In this document: positions 34,202 to 43,592 of the stretch, in pieces
Layout: each line of letters starts with the position of its first letter
Position numbering within the stretch: position 1 is the first letter of the stretch
Origin: Pedobacter sp.
GTDB taxonomy: Bacteria > Bacteroidota > Bacteroidia > Sphingobacteriales > Sphingobacteriaceae
Assembly (NCBI GenBank): GCA_031119475.1
Contig: JAVHXV010000001.1
Location: 1,132,511-1,196,510, forward strand
Direction of reading: 5' to 3'
DNA length: 64,000 nucleotides
Notes under the pieces: model-generated
Database searches by the model: none
Told to the model about the DNA's origin: nothing
The model's input: only the letters and a program-made list of their open reading frames with translations
Made by a program: the position numbers and the translations under genes

Positions 34202-37121
34202 ATTTCCATACCTGCTCATTTGGACAATGCTTGTTTTTGGCATTTCCCTTTCCGGTTATGGACAGACCACCTATTTGCCACACTACACTACGAAAAATGG
34301 TCTTCCGAGCAACAACTGTTACTACACCCTGCAAGACCGTAAGGGATACATTTGGGTTGCTACAGATGCAGGTGTGAGCAGGTTTGATGGTACCAATTTT
34401 GAGAATTTTTCTGTAGATGATGGCTTGCCCGATAACCAAGTGCTCCAGCTCCGTGAAGATAGCAAGGGCAGGATCTGGTTTTTATCACTCAACGGACAAC
34501 TGAGCTACTTTTTTAATGGCCGGATCTACAATCCAGGTAACGACAAACAGCTCAGGTACCTCAATTTTAATGCGGTTATCGTGTCTTTTTTTGAAGATAG
34601 CAAAGGCCGGATCTGGTTTGGCACCAATAAAAACATCATTGGGGTGTGGGATGGACAGAACCTCATCAAGTACAGTTCACCATCTGATGCCAGGCAATAT
34701 GCCAATGCGTTTATCCAGGAAGATAAACAGGGAAATATCTGGGCCTACAGCTCAACAGCGGTCTTTCTCTACATCAAGAGCAACTTTGTACTAATCGAGG
34801 ACAAAGTTTTGCCCCTCTCCTATAAAACACTGATCAGCAGGGCCGACCGATCAACTTATTTCTTGGACAAAGTTGGCCTAAATGTTAAAGTTGGCCCGAT
34901 CAGCAGACTGGTCCTAAAAATTAATCAAGAGTTGCTGACCAATAGTCCAGGATATATTTATGTTGACCGAAACCAGCTCTGGCTGAGCAATAACAGTGGG
35001 GTGTACATCATTAATTTTGATGGAACGACAAAACAGTTCCTGCAGGATGTAGATGTAAACCAAGTCATCAAAGATCGAAACCAGAACATGTGGTTTACCA
35101 CAAAAAACGGAATATATCGGTTGCCGGACCCTAAGGAAAGGCTTTATATTTTTAATAAGGAAAACGGCTTAAGCACCAATGTGGTCAAGAGCATTATCAA
35201 AGATTCAGACCATCGGTTGTGGCTGGGAATGGATGGCCGCATCGATGTGCTCCACCTGCCTAGCCGAAAAATTGAACGCATTGTTGTTCCAGACCATCGA
35301 AAATTTAATACGATCAAGCAATTGGCTTTTGATAGTTTACACCAACAAATCTATTTTGCCTCAGATTATGGATTGGGGGTAATCAATAGCCAACGCCCAT
35401 CAGCAGCAATCAGTTACTTGAGGGAACTGAACAATTCGATGTTTGTGGTCAAGAATTTCAGCATCGACACCACCGGTAAGCTTGCGCTCGCCCTTTCATC
35501 GGGTGTAGTCATCATCAAGGATCGGCTGCATCAATTGGCCTTTTCATCCTTAAACTACCAAGAAAATAAGGATTACTTTAAGGATCGGTCCTATCGTGTA
35601 TTTTACGACCAGGATCAGCATCTATGGTTTTCAAACATTAGCGGACTTGCCAAGTTTGATGGAAATGGTCTGTATAAACCTTTCGAAACCTACCCAATTT
35701 TAACCAAGAGGATCAACGACATCAAGCAGTTGCCCGACCGCACTTTGGTAATGGCCACAGATGGCTATGGAGTTATCGTATTAAGAAATGGAAAAGTAAT
35801 CAAACGGCTGACCCAAAAGCAGGGCCTAAACAATAACATCATCAATAGATTATATGTTAAGGGCAGGTATATCTGGGCAATCAGTAATGCTGGAATCAAT
35901 CGGATCGACGCTTCTGGTGATCAATTTGTGGTCAATTCCTTTAACTATGCGACAGACCTGCTATCAGATGACCTGAACGATCTCTATATCGGCACAGATA
36001 CGGCCTACTTCGCCACCAATAATGGATTGGTCTATTTCGCACACCATCCAACCTCAATTGCCGTAAAGCCACCTCAAATCTTTATCTCTTCGGTGATCAG
36101 CAACCAGCACCTGCTGGATTTGGGAGCATCAAACTTTACCTTGAAGCCCAATGAGCGTACCCTTATTTTTAATTATAGTGCAATTAACTTCAAAAATCAA
36201 AAAATAACCTATCGTTATAGGCTAAAGCCTGATGAAGAATGGTCTGAAACCAAGAACAGGCGTCTTGAGCTTTCTTCCCTTGAACCGGGCAATTATAATT
36301 TTGAAGTCAGCGCAAAGGCACAGGATGGCATTTGGAGCGAACCAGCAAGATTTAGTTTCGTGCTCGAAAAACACTTCTGGCAAACCTGGTGGTTTCTATT
36401 GCTGATGTTGGCCCTCGGTGCTTATCTGTTATATGTGATTACCGTAAGGATTACCAAACGGCAAAAAAATAAGGAACAGGAACAACTGCTGTTAAAAAAC
36501 AAGATCTTAATGCTCGAACAGCAGGCCCTGCAGGCCATGATGAACCCACATTTTGTATTCAATGTAATGAATTCGATCCAGCATTACATCAATACACAGA
36601 ACACCTCATCGGCCAATAAGGTGCTCACGGGCTTTGCCAAGCTCATCAGGAAGAACCTGGAAATCTGTACCAAGAGCTTCATCAACCTGGAGGAGGAAAT
36701 AGAGTACCTGAACCTGTATTTAAGCCTGGAGAAAAATCGCTTCGGAGAAAAGTTTGTGTACCATATTTTCGTTGATGAAGAAATCGACAAGGAAGAAACC
36801 CGTATACCGTCCATGCTGTTACAGCCTTATATCGAAAACGCAATCTGGCATGGCATCATGCCAATTGAAGAGGGTGGAGAAGTGCGGATCAACATTGTCC
36901 AAAAAGATGAAGATTACCTTTGGATCAAAATCATCGACAATGGGGTGGGAATCCAAAATTCATTGGCCCATAAAAATACCGCACATGTAAGCAGGGGAAT
37001 GAACCTGACCCATGAAAGGATCAATCTATTGAACAAAATTGAGGTAAAACCTATACAACTGTTCGTTGAACAGAACGGAAACCAAGGCACTACGGTCACG
37101 ATTTTGGTGCCTTTATATTAA
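34191..37121 (+). CDS. Regulator-propeller sensor histidine kinase (LytS-type)
   Basis: The 976-residue protein starts at TTG 34191 to give a good signal peptide (MKIRFPYLLIWTMLVFGISL); later Met codons would destroy it. Two seven-bladed Reg_prop propellers follow (~25-680, repeated RKGYIWVATDAGVSRFDG, SKGRIWFGTNKN). A Y_Y_Y domain (~690-730), a transmembrane helix (~745-765), a coiled linker, and a His_kinase domain with QALQAMMNPHFVFNVMNSIQ and HATPase ending VTILVPLY complete it. The sensor is periplasmic and the kinase phosphorylates the LytTR partner. No HTH is fused. Confidence 0.92.
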   Translation: MKIRFPYLLIWTMLVFGISLSGYGQTTYLPHYTTKNGLPSNNCYYTLQDRKGYIWVATDAGVSRFDGTNFENFSVDDGLPDNQVLQLREDSKGRIWFLSLNGQLSYFFNGRIYNPGNDKQLRYLNFNAVIVSFFEDSKGRIWFGTNKNIIGVWDGQNLIKYSSPSDARQYANAFIQEDKQGNIWAYSSTAVFLYIKSNFVLIEDKVLPLSYKTLISRADRSTYFLDKVGLNVKVGPISRLVLKINQELLTNSPGYIYVDRNQLWLSNNSGVYIINFDGTTKQFLQDVDVNQVIKDRNQNMWFTTKNGIYRLPDPKERLYIFNKENGLSTNVVKSIIKDSDHRLWLGMDGRIDVLHLPSRKIERIVVPDHRKFNTIKQLAFDSLHQQIYFASDYGLGVINSQRPSAAISYLRELNNSMFVVKNFSIDTTGKLALALSSGVVIIKDRLHQLAFSSLNYQENKDYFKDRSYRVFYDQDQHLWFSNISGLAKFDGNGLYKPFETYPILTKRINDIKQLPDRTLVMATDGYGVIVLRNGKVIKRLTQKQGLNNNIINRLYVKGRYIWAISNAGINRIDASGDQFVVNSFNYATDLLSDDLNDLYIGTDTAYFATNNGLVYFAHHPTSIAVKPPQIFISSVISNQHLLDLGASNFTLKPNERTLIFNYSAINFKNQKITYRYRLKPDEEWSETKNRRLELSSLEPGNYNFEVSAKAQDGIWSEPARFSFVLEKHFWQTWWFLLLMLALGAYLLYVITVRITKRQKNKEQEQLLLKNKILMLEQQALQAMMNPHFVFNVMNSIQHYINTQNTSSANKVLTGFAKLIRKNLEICTKSFINLEEEIEYLNLYLSLEKNRFGEKFVYHIFVDEEIDKEETRIPSMLLQPYIENAIWHGIMPIEEGGEVRINIVQKDEDYLWIKIIDNGVGIQNSLAHKNTAHVSRGMNLTHERINLLNKIEVKPIQLFVEQNGNQGTTVTILVPLY

Positions 37122-37597
37122 TTTTTACCGTTTACTCAATTATTACTACCACTTACTAAATACCACTGCCATCATTTTAGGATTAGCATTAAACTTGTTA
37201 TAAGATATTAAACAAACAGCTATTGTTTGTTGAAAAGCGTTCTTATAGGATTGACAAAAGATATTTTTTAACCTAACCTAAAACTATATCTCAATTCAGG
37301 TTTCATTTGTGTGTTAAAGCGTCTTAGTAAAAACTGAGACGCTTTTTTGTTTTATAACTCCCCTATTTTTTCAGGCTAACCCAACAAATTTAGCGACCAG
37401 CTTATGGGTAATCTGGCCTGCTTTTTTTTACAACTTGTACTGCCTCGACCGGTTGAAAAAAAATTAAAAAAACTTTCAGGAAAGCGCTTTTTATTTTAAT
37501 TTTGATGTAAATAATAATAAAAAAACAGCTTTTTTCTTATCAAAAGATTTTTGTAATTTAGAGTACGTTAAACTTTCCTACTATTAATAATTGTATT
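37122..37597. other. Gene-free AT-rich region
   Basis: Contains the terminator at 37316-37350 and nothing else I can name. Bases 37440-37597 are very A/T-rich (tttatttt, aataataataaaaaaac), the likely promoter and leader zone of the acidic microprotein gene. Confidence 0.65.
37316..37350 (+). terminator. Intrinsic terminator after the propeller kinase
   Basis: AAAGCGTCTTAG and CTGAGACGCTTTTTTG pair in an 11- to 12-bp stem around a short A-rich loop, with a T run after it. Confidence 0.8.
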
Positions 37598-37804
37598 ATG
37601 AAAGCGCCAAAAAAACCGACCCAGAAAAACCCAGTGAGCAAGCCGATGTCAAGCAAAAAAGAATCTGATGAGGACGAAGATGATGACATCCAGGACAACG
37701 AAATTCTGGACGAAGAGGATGAAGATGATTTCGATGTGCCATTGGATGACCTGGACACGTTTGAAAGTTATGACGATGATGACGACGACGACGATAGATA
37801 CTAA
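37598..37804 (+). CDS. Small acidic protein of unknown function
   Basis: The 68-residue product has a basic, Lys/Pro-rich N terminus (MKAPKKPTQKNPVSKPMSSK) and an extremely acidic remainder with DEDEDDDIQDNEILDEEDED and a terminal run of eight Asp followed by RY. It is surely disordered. A single terminator follows. Similar short acidic proteins occur widely in Sphingobacteria without assigned function. The charge pattern could bind a basic partner or metal ions, but that is speculation. Confidence 0.75.
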   Translation: MKAPKKPTQKNPVSKPMSSKKESDEDEDDDIQDNEILDEEDEDDFDVPLDDLDTFESYDDDDDDDDRY

Positions 37805-37825
37805 AACATATATCCGCTAATATTG

Positions 37826-37860
37826 AAAAGCATCCTTTTTTAGAGGGTGCTTTTTATTTT
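37826..37860 (+). terminator. Intrinsic terminator after the acidic protein
   Basis: AAAAGCATCC / GGGTGCTTTTT pairs around TTTTTTAGA, followed by ATTTT. Confidence 0.78.
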
Positions 37861-37873
37861 ATGACCCTTGAGC

Positions 37874-38992
37874 ATGAAGATTATACCTGTTACCACCAAA
37901 GCAGACCGTACAGCATTTTTAGACGTGGTAACCTCGCTTTATAAAGAAGAGCCCAATTGGATCAGACCACTGGACCAAGATATCGAAAAAGTATTTGATC
38001 CTGAGGCCAATCCTTTTTTTCAGCATGGGCAATGCACCAGATGGATCTTAAAGGATGATCATGACCAGACCATTGGCAGGATTGCTGCCTTTGTCAATGA
38101 AAAAAAAGCCTATAATTATGAGCAGCCAACTGGTGGAATGGGCTTTTTCGAATGCATCAATAACGAAGAGGCCGCATTTAAGCTATTTGATACCGCTAAA
38201 GAATGGCTGGAATCCAAAGGCATGCAGGCCATGGACGGCCCCATCAATTTCGGCGAGAATGATACTTTCTGGGGCTTGTTGGTGGAAGGCTTTACACCGC
38301 CATCCTATGGAATGAATTTTCACCTCCCCTATTACCAGCAATTATTTAGGGCTTACGGATTTGAGACGCTCTATGAGCAGCTTACCAACCATGTCAACAT
38401 TACCATCCCTTTTCCAGAAAGGTTTACAAAGATCGCAAATTGGGTAGCCGCAAAGCCGGGCTATAGTTTTGAACATTTCAAAAAGCGCAATGCGGATAAA
38501 TACATCAACGACTTGATGGAAATCTATAATGATGGCTGGAAAGATTTTGAAAACTTTGTGCCGATCAAAAAGGAGACGCTGGCCAAAAGCTTCAAGCAAA
38601 TGGAAGTGATCATGGACGAAAAGCTGATCTGGTTTGCCTATCTTGATGGTGAACCTGCATCATTTGTAGTCATTATCCCTGATGCCAACCAGATGATCAA
38701 AGGTTTCAATGGCAAATTAGGCCTGATAGAAAAGCTAAAATTTGCCTATCGGCGATGGATTGGTGTAAAAAGGATGCGCGCAATTGTGATGGGAACCAAA
38801 ATGGCTTTTCAACGGCACGGACTAGAATCAGCTCTTTTCATTAAACTGAAAGAATATGTTATTCCCAAAAACCAATACAAAGAGCTGGAGCTTTCTTGGG
38901 TTGGCGATTTTAATGAAAAGATGATCGCCATACACCAAGCCACCGGCGCCACTTTCGGCAAAAAGCACCTAACCATGAGGAAAATATTCTAG
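37874..38992 (+). CDS. GNAT-like N-acetyltransferase family protein
   Basis: From ATG at 37874 the product is 372 residues; an in-frame TTG at 37868 is less likely. An N-terminal GNAT-like part has VTTKADRTAFLDVVTSLYKE, TRWILKDDHDQTIGRIAAFV and DGPINFGENDTFWGLLVEGF (~115-135). A second GNAT-like half follows (~200-370, FAYLDGEPASFVVIIPDANQ). Long double-GNAT proteins of this kind are common in Bacteroidota and unstudied. No signal peptide. Substrate unknown. Confidence 0.75.
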   Translation: MKIIPVTTKADRTAFLDVVTSLYKEEPNWIRPLDQDIEKVFDPEANPFFQHGQCTRWILKDDHDQTIGRIAAFVNEKKAYNYEQPTGGMGFFECINNEEAAFKLFDTAKEWLESKGMQAMDGPINFGENDTFWGLLVEGFTPPSYGMNFHLPYYQQLFRAYGFETLYEQLTNHVNITIPFPERFTKIANWVAAKPGYSFEHFKKRNADKYINDLMEIYNDGWKDFENFVPIKKETLAKSFKQMEVIMDEKLIWFAYLDGEPASFVVIIPDANQMIKGFNGKLGLIEKLKFAYRRWIGVKRMRAIVMGTKMAFQRHGLESALFIKLKEYVIPKNQYKELELSWVGDFNEKMIAIHQATGATFGKKHLTMRKIF

Positions 38993-39010
38993 CTGTTCGT
39001 GATGCAGACC

Positions 39011-39238
39011 TGCGAAGCCTCGCATGACCTGTCATACCGAGCGCCGAGGTATCTCTGATTAAATCCTTTCAAAGATGCCTCTCTCCGCTAGGCATGACAA
39101 GGGCTGCCAGAGAGAACCTATCGCCCAGCACAATGCTCACAACAATGTTTGCGAAGCCTCGCATGATTTGTCATACCGAGCGCAGCGAGGTATCTCTAAC
39201 GAAGTAAGATCAAAAATCCTTTGCTCCGCTCTGTGATG
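39011..39238. repeat. Palindromic repeat units left of GIY-YIG gene
   Basis: Two units. The first has a ~68-bp palindrome at 39031-39098, starting gtcataccgagcg and ending ggcatgac, with imperfect 26-bp arms. A 60-bp linker (39100-39159, gggctgccagagagaac ... gcgaagcct) leads into a second, 3'-degraded palindrome at 39170-39236. The same linker and palindrome recur at 39649-39785. Confidence 0.85.
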
Positions 39239-39260
39239 GGAATTAAAACAACGTAAACCA

Positions 39261-39563
39261 CTAATCTTCTAATATCTCCTCATTCAAAAACCTCCACGCT
39301 TTATTCTCCAGTTCAACTAAGGCTACTTTTTTGGCCCTACTCCATCGTTTGAGCTCTTTTTCTCTTGCGATAGCATCATTTACATACTTGTAGATTTCAT
39401 AGTACACTAGAAAGAAACAGCGATATTTCCTTGTGAACGACCAATAAACACTATTCTTTTGGTGCTCCACTAACCTCCTTTGTAGATTGTTTGTTACGCC
39501 AATATACAAGACCGTTCTCACCGTATTGGTCAGGATGTACACGTAATAAGTATGATCATGCAT
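39261..39563 (-). CDS. GIY-YIG family nuclease-like protein
   Basis: From ATG at 39563 the product is 100 residues, the usual size for the stand-alone YhbQ/UPF0213-type GIY-YIG domain: YYVYILTNTVRTVLYIGVTN near 4-24 (Tyr-x-Tyr followed by YIG), NLQRRLVEHQ with the conserved Arg, YYEIYKYVNDAIAREKELKRW with the conserved Glu (~70). The longer frame to 39620 has no conserved sequence. It stands alone, enclosed on both sides by copies of the same palindromic repeat. Family members cut or bind branched DNA in some cases; activity here is inferred. Confidence 0.88.
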   Translation of the reverse strand: MHDHTYYVYILTNTVRTVLYIGVTNNLQRRLVEHQKNSVYWSFTRKYRCFFLVYYEIYKYVNDAIAREKELKRWSRAKKVALVELENKAWRFLNEEILED

Positions 39564-39625
39564 CGGATTGGAAGTAAAATAGTCAAACTTAGCTTTGGCT
39601 ATTGAAGGCGTAGGAACCAAATATC

Positions 39626-39790
39626 CCTTGCTGCGCCCAGGATGATAAGGGCTGCCAAAGAGAACTTATCCCCAGCACAGTGCTTCGTAGCAATGTTTGC
39701 GAAGCCTAGGTTAAATGTCATACCGAGCGCAGCGAATATCTCTGATCAAATCCTTTCAAAGATGCCTCTCTCCGCTCGGCATGACAAGAT
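39626..39790. repeat. Palindromic repeat units right of GIY-YIG gene
   Basis: The linker sequence at 39649-39707 and a 69-bp palindrome at 39717-39785 (gtcataccgagcgcagcg ... ctcggcatgac) match the left-hand units at about 85-90% by eye and in the same orientation. Confidence 0.85.
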
Positions 39791-39854
39791 CACAAAGCGA
39801 ATTACACTTTAGGCCGTAAGCGTTGCCAGGAACGGCCAAGCTACAAAGGGTCTC

Positions 39855-40229
39855 CTACTTTAACCTTAATTCTTCGTAGAGGTCGATTACGCGCTTCTGG
39901 AGCTTGATGACTTCATCTTCACGGTCGGTCAATTTTTCGCGCAGTTGACCGATTTCAGCAAAGTTGGTCAGTGAAGTGATTTCGCCTTCATTAACCATAA
40001 TTTCAATGGTAGAAACATTGAACAATTTGGCAATTTGATCGAGCCGGGAAATATTGATGTCCGTGATGCCGGTTTCGATTTTAGAAAATGCGGGAATAGA
40101 AATCTGTAATCTTTTTGCTGCCTCTCCTTGGCTCCAGCCATTTTTTTGGCGCAGCAATCTAATGTTTCTTCCAATGATGTTCATTTGATCATTTTTTGGT
40201 TTAGGATTTGGTTTATTATGCTTAGCCAT
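39855..40229 (-). CDS. XRE family helix-turn-helix regulator
   Basis: The 124-residue protein has an HTH_3 domain (~16-75) with IIGRNIRLLRQKNGWSQGEA and SIPAFSKIETGITDINISRL, followed by a coiled tail (LREKLTDREDEVIKLQKRVI, ~95-120). Such DNA-binding proteins usually dimerise. The start overlaps the stop of mpl by 8 bases, so it is probably expressed with cell-wall recycling. Confidence 0.88.
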   Translation of the reverse strand: MAKHNKPNPKPKNDQMNIIGRNIRLLRQKNGWSQGEAAKRLQISIPAFSKIETGITDINISRLDQIAKLFNVSTIEIMVNEGEITSLTNFAEIGQLREKLTDREDEVIKLQKRVIDLYEELRLK

Positions 40230-41571
40230 TCAAGTCTGATGCCAATTTAACCAAGTCTATCCCCCCAAAATTCCCAGAGCTCATCATCAATAGGTTTGTA
40301 TCCTTAAAATTTAAGCTCCGCAAGTGTGCCTCCAAACTTTGTGGATCGCTGAAATACATCAATTTCTGATTGTCAAAAGATGTTTTAACATCGTTTTCAT
40401 TTAATGGTTCCATCTTCTTTTGCGCAAAGGTTTTTTCGTCGATGTAGACAATGGCCACATCTGCAGAGTCCATCGTATGCTGGTATTCCTTTAAAAAGTT
40501 TTTATTCAAGCTACTGAAGGTATGCAGTTCGATGCAGGCCACAAGTTCTCGATCCTTAAATTGGGCCTTAACAGCTTCAATTGTCGCTTTAAGCTTGGAT
40601 GGAGAGTGTGCAAAATCTTTGTAGACATTTGTCCCTCCATGGGCAGACAAGAGCTCCAATCGCTTGGAAGCACCAGTAAATGAAGCGATGGCCTCCTCAA
40701 ATGCTTCCGCTGAAATACCCAGTTCGCGAACCACCATTTTTGCCGCATTAAGATTCATCAAATTATGGTCGCCAAACACCTTTAATGCCGTGTGGTTGGG
40801 CAAGATGTAAGTAACACCATCTATTACTTCGTGCGCTGGAATGCCATAGGGAATTTTTTCGATGGCAGCAGCTGAACGTTCCACCACCCGGTCCAATTCC
40901 GCATCATTTTTGCAATAAATTAATTTTCCACCCGGTAAAATTGTCCCAATAAATTTTTCGAACTGGGCAATATAATCCTCAAATGTTGGAAAAACATTAA
41001 TATGATCCCACGCAATTCCACTGATTGCCCCAATGTTGGCATGGTACAAATGGAATTTTGGCCGACGATCGATTGGTGAAGCCAGATATTCATCGCCTTC
41101 TATGATGATCACAGGTGCATCGGTAAGCTGTACCATCGTCTCAAAGCCTGCCAATTGCGCCCCTACCAGATAGTCGAAATCTTTCTTGAAGTAGTTCAGC
41201 ACATGCAAGATCATTGAGGTAATGGTAGTTTTACCATGACTGCCGCCAATCACGACCCTTAATTTATCTTTAGACTGTTCGTAGATGTATTCTGGATATG
41301 AAAATATTTTTAATCCCAATTCTTGGGCCCTCAACAATTCGGGATTGTCCAATCTGGCATGCATGCCCAAGATCACCGCGTCGAGATCGGGGGAGATATT
41401 GCCCTCAAACCAACCGTTTTCTTTTGGGAGCAATCCGAATTTTGCCAACCTCGAACTCGAAGGCTCAAAAATCACATCATCTGAACCAGTAACCTTAAAA
41501 CCTTTTTTATGCAATGCAATGGCCAGGTTATGCATTGCGCTCCCGCCAATGGCGATAAAATGTATTTTCAT
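40222..41571 (-). CDS. mpl: Murein peptide ligase Mpl
   Basis: From ATG at 41571 the product is 449 residues, a Mur ligase: N-terminal MKIHFIAIGGSAMHNLAIAL, P-loop IGGSHGKTTITSMI (~107-120), central IIEGDEYLASPIDRRPKF, NLMNLNAAKMVVREL, and the C-terminal DFAHSPSKLKATIEA. Compared with MurC it has the SPIDRRPKF-type loop found in Mpl, which ligates recycled L-Ala-gamma-D-Glu-meso-Dap tripeptide to UDP-MurNAc. A ten-residue extension from 41601 is unlikely. Overlaps the XRE gene by 8 bases. Confidence 0.9.
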   Translation of the reverse strand: MKIHFIAIGGSAMHNLAIALHKKGFKVTGSDDVIFEPSSSRLAKFGLLPKENGWFEGNISPDLDAVILGMHARLDNPELLRAQELGLKIFSYPEYIYEQSKDKLRVVIGGSHGKTTITSMILHVLNYFKKDFDYLVGAQLAGFETMVQLTDAPVIIIEGDEYLASPIDRRPKFHLYHANIGAISGIAWDHINVFPTFEDYIAQFEKFIGTILPGGKLIYCKNDAELDRVVERSAAAIEKIPYGIPAHEVIDGVTYILPNHTALKVFGDHNLMNLNAAKMVVRELGISAEAFEEAIASFTGASKRLELLSAHGGTNVYKDFAHSPSKLKATIEAVKAQFKDRELVACIELHTFSSLNKNFLKEYQHTMDSADVAIVYIDEKTFAQKKMEPLNENDVKTSFDNQKLMYFSDPQSLEAHLRSLNFKDTNLLMMSSGNFGGIDLVKLASDLNG

Positions 41572-41639
41572 GTGTGGATAATTTTTAACAAAGCGCAGCA
41601 CGCCTAGCTGTAATCGGGTTATTGAGGCATTAGGTTATT

Positions 41640-41758
41640 GATCACTAGGGCATTGGATCATTTTTCCTTGTTCTTTGTTCTTTGTTCTTTGCTCTTTGTT
41701 CTTTGTTCATTGCTCTCTGCTCTTTCCTCTTTGCTCTTTCCTCTATGCTCTTCGCTCT
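41640..41758. repeat. ttctttgctc-word tandem repeats
   Basis: Words of 8-10 bases (tttgttctttgctc, ctctttcctcttt) fill the gap between mpl and the prmA stop. The same words appear at 43540-43595 and, as complement, at 13985-14125 and 22800-22860. Confidence 0.8.
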
Positions 41759-42598
41759 TTATCTCTTCTCAAACCTTGCTGCTACCCAATTATCTATTTT
41801 CTGATGGTCGATGTAATGCAGGTCAAATTTACTTGCCGCTGCCCTGATCATTTCCAGGTCGGGAGTTTCATAAAAGCCGCTAAAAAAGATTGTTCCTCCC
41901 TGTGCCAAAACCGCAGCATAGCTTTCCATCTGGTCGAGCAGGATATTACGGTTAATATTAGCCAGGATCACATCAAATATGGCATTTGGTATCATCTCTT
42001 TGCTGCCGCAAAGCGATGTCAGATTTTCTACCTGGTTCAGTGCCGCATTTTCGATTGCGCTCCGGTAACAGACATCATCATTATCGATCGCTGTAATGGA
42101 TTTCGCTCCACGCTTGGCAGCCAGTATGCCCAAAATCCCTGTTCCTGCGCCCATATCCAATACTGTCTTATGGTTAAGGTCGGCCTGAAGCAGATAGCGC
42201 ATCATCATCGTGGTCGTCTGGTGGTGTCCAGTACCAAAAGCCATTTTTGGGTCGATTACGATTTCATATTCATATTGTGGCTGTGGCTCATGGAAAGTAG
42301 CCCTGATGTAGCAGTTATCGCTAATGATCAGCGGACTAAAATTTTTTTCCCATTCCTCATTCCAGTTCTGCGCTTCAATTGGAAAGATTTCATATTTTCC
42401 ATTGAGGTCACTTGCCGCTCCAGCCATAATGGCCTTGAGCTCCGCCTCATCAAAGCCATCGGCAACAATAAAGGCATCAAAGCCCTGTTCAGTAGGTTCA
42501 AATGTATCGAATCCCATATCGGCAAGTTCAGCAATCAGTATATCCTGCTGGTATTCCTCAATCTGTTCAAAAACAAAGGCAACCTTGATGTATTCCAT
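41759..42598 (-). CDS. prmA: Ribosomal protein L11 methyltransferase
   Basis: The 279-residue SAM methyltransferase has an N-terminal ferredoxin-like region (~1-70) and a Rossmann domain with TVLDMGAGTGILGILAAKRG (motif I, ~145-164), KSITAIDNDDVCYRSAIENA and the NPPY-like ILANINRNILL (~205-215). PrmA trimethylates ribosomal protein L11. FGTGHHQTTTMMMRYL precedes motif I as in family members. The ATG overlaps the tpiA stop by one base. Confidence 0.9.
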   Translation of the reverse strand: MEYIKVAFVFEQIEEYQQDILIAELADMGFDTFEPTEQGFDAFIVADGFDEAELKAIMAGAASDLNGKYEIFPIEAQNWNEEWEKNFSPLIISDNCYIRATFHEPQPQYEYEIVIDPKMAFGTGHHQTTTMMMRYLLQADLNHKTVLDMGAGTGILGILAAKRGAKSITAIDNDDVCYRSAIENAALNQVENLTSLCGSKEMIPNAIFDVILANINRNILLDQMESYAAVLAQGGTIFFSGFYETPDLEMIRAAASKFDLHYIDHQKIDNWVAARFEKR

Positions 42599-43359
42599 TA
42601 TGAATTAAATGTTTTGACAATGTCCGTGAAATCACGGGATTTTAGCGATGCCCCACCAATCAATCCCCCGTCAATATCTTTTTGGGCAAACAATTGTGCA
42701 GCGTTTGATGGGTTACAGCTGCCGCCATATAAGATTGTCGTATCATCGGACACAGCCATTCCATATTTTGCTTCTATTTTGGCACGGATAAAGGCGTGTA
42801 TGTCCTGGGCCTGCTCCGGCGTGGCTGTCAAGCCTGTTCCAATTGCCCAAACCGGCTCATAGGCCAGTACAACGCGACGAAAATCAGCTTCATCCAGATG
42901 GAAAAGGCCGTCGTTCAACTGTGTTTCGAGTACCTGATAGTAACTTCCGTTATTGCGTTCGTCCAATGTTTCCCCTATACAAAAAATCGGCGTTAGGTTG
43001 TGCTGTAGTGCGGTAACGGTTTTGCTGGCCAACAATTGGTCGGTCTCCGCAAAATATTGCCTGCGTTCCGAATGCCCCACCAACACGTGGGTCGCACCAG
43101 TTGATTTGATCATCTTTGCAGAAACCTCACCGGTAAAAGCTCCACTTTCCTGCTGGTGGCTATTTTGGGCGCCAATGCCAATTACTCCTGCGGCCAATTG
43201 CGATAAGCTGTTCAAATGGATGAACGGAGCACAGATAACTACCGACTGATCGCCTGATCTTTCGTCCCTTACCATATTTACAATTTCTGAGAACAACGAA
43301 ATTCCTTCGTTATAATCTAAATTCATTTTCCAGTTGCCGGCAACTATTTTTTTCCTCAT
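42598..43359 (-). CDS. tpiA: Triose-phosphate isomerase
   Basis: The 253-residue TIM barrel has all three catalytic residues: Lys11 in AGNWKMN, His96 in VLVGHSERR and Glu168 in LAYEPVWAIGTG, plus the phosphate-binding loop LYGGSCNPSNA and DGGLIGGASL. It interconverts dihydroxyacetone phosphate and glyceraldehyde 3-phosphate. It overlaps prmA by one base and probably heads that pair. Confidence 0.96.
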   Translation of the reverse strand: MRKKIVAGNWKMNLDYNEGISLFSEIVNMVRDERSGDQSVVICAPFIHLNSLSQLAAGVIGIGAQNSHQQESGAFTGEVSAKMIKSTGATHVLVGHSERRQYFAETDQLLASKTVTALQHNLTPIFCIGETLDERNNGSYYQVLETQLNDGLFHLDEADFRRVVLAYEPVWAIGTGLTATPEQAQDIHAFIRAKIEAKYGMAVSDDTTILYGGSCNPSNAAQLFAQKDIDGGLIGGASLKSRDFTDIVKTFNS

Positions 43360-43466
43360 TTTTTTATTTATGATTACATTGATTTAATATTGATTACACA
43401 GATTATTTTAGTATCAACGGCTTTGCAGCATTTCTTTCAAAACATGCGATAAGCCTTCGATTTTAT

Positions 43467-43510
43467 GCCAAGGGCTCCGCAGGAGTTCCTGTAGAACACA
43501 CTGCGGGGCT
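43467..43510. repeat. Dispersed cloverleaf-like repeat, copy 2
   Basis: gccaagggctccgcaggag is followed by ttcctgtagaac, giving the two small hairpins of the 22917 element. The right outer arm is altered (ctgcggggct), so the outer stem is weak. Confidence 0.7.
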
Positions 43511-43592
43511 TCTACTTCAATTAGGCGCTTAAAGGATCTGCTCTTTGTTCCTTGCTCCTTGCTCTTTGCTCCTTGCTCTTTGCTTTTTGCTC

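Noticed and set aside
41675..42862. 395-codon plus-strand frame opposite prmA and tpiA
   Set aside because: It begins in simple repeats and runs antisense to two clear enzymes.
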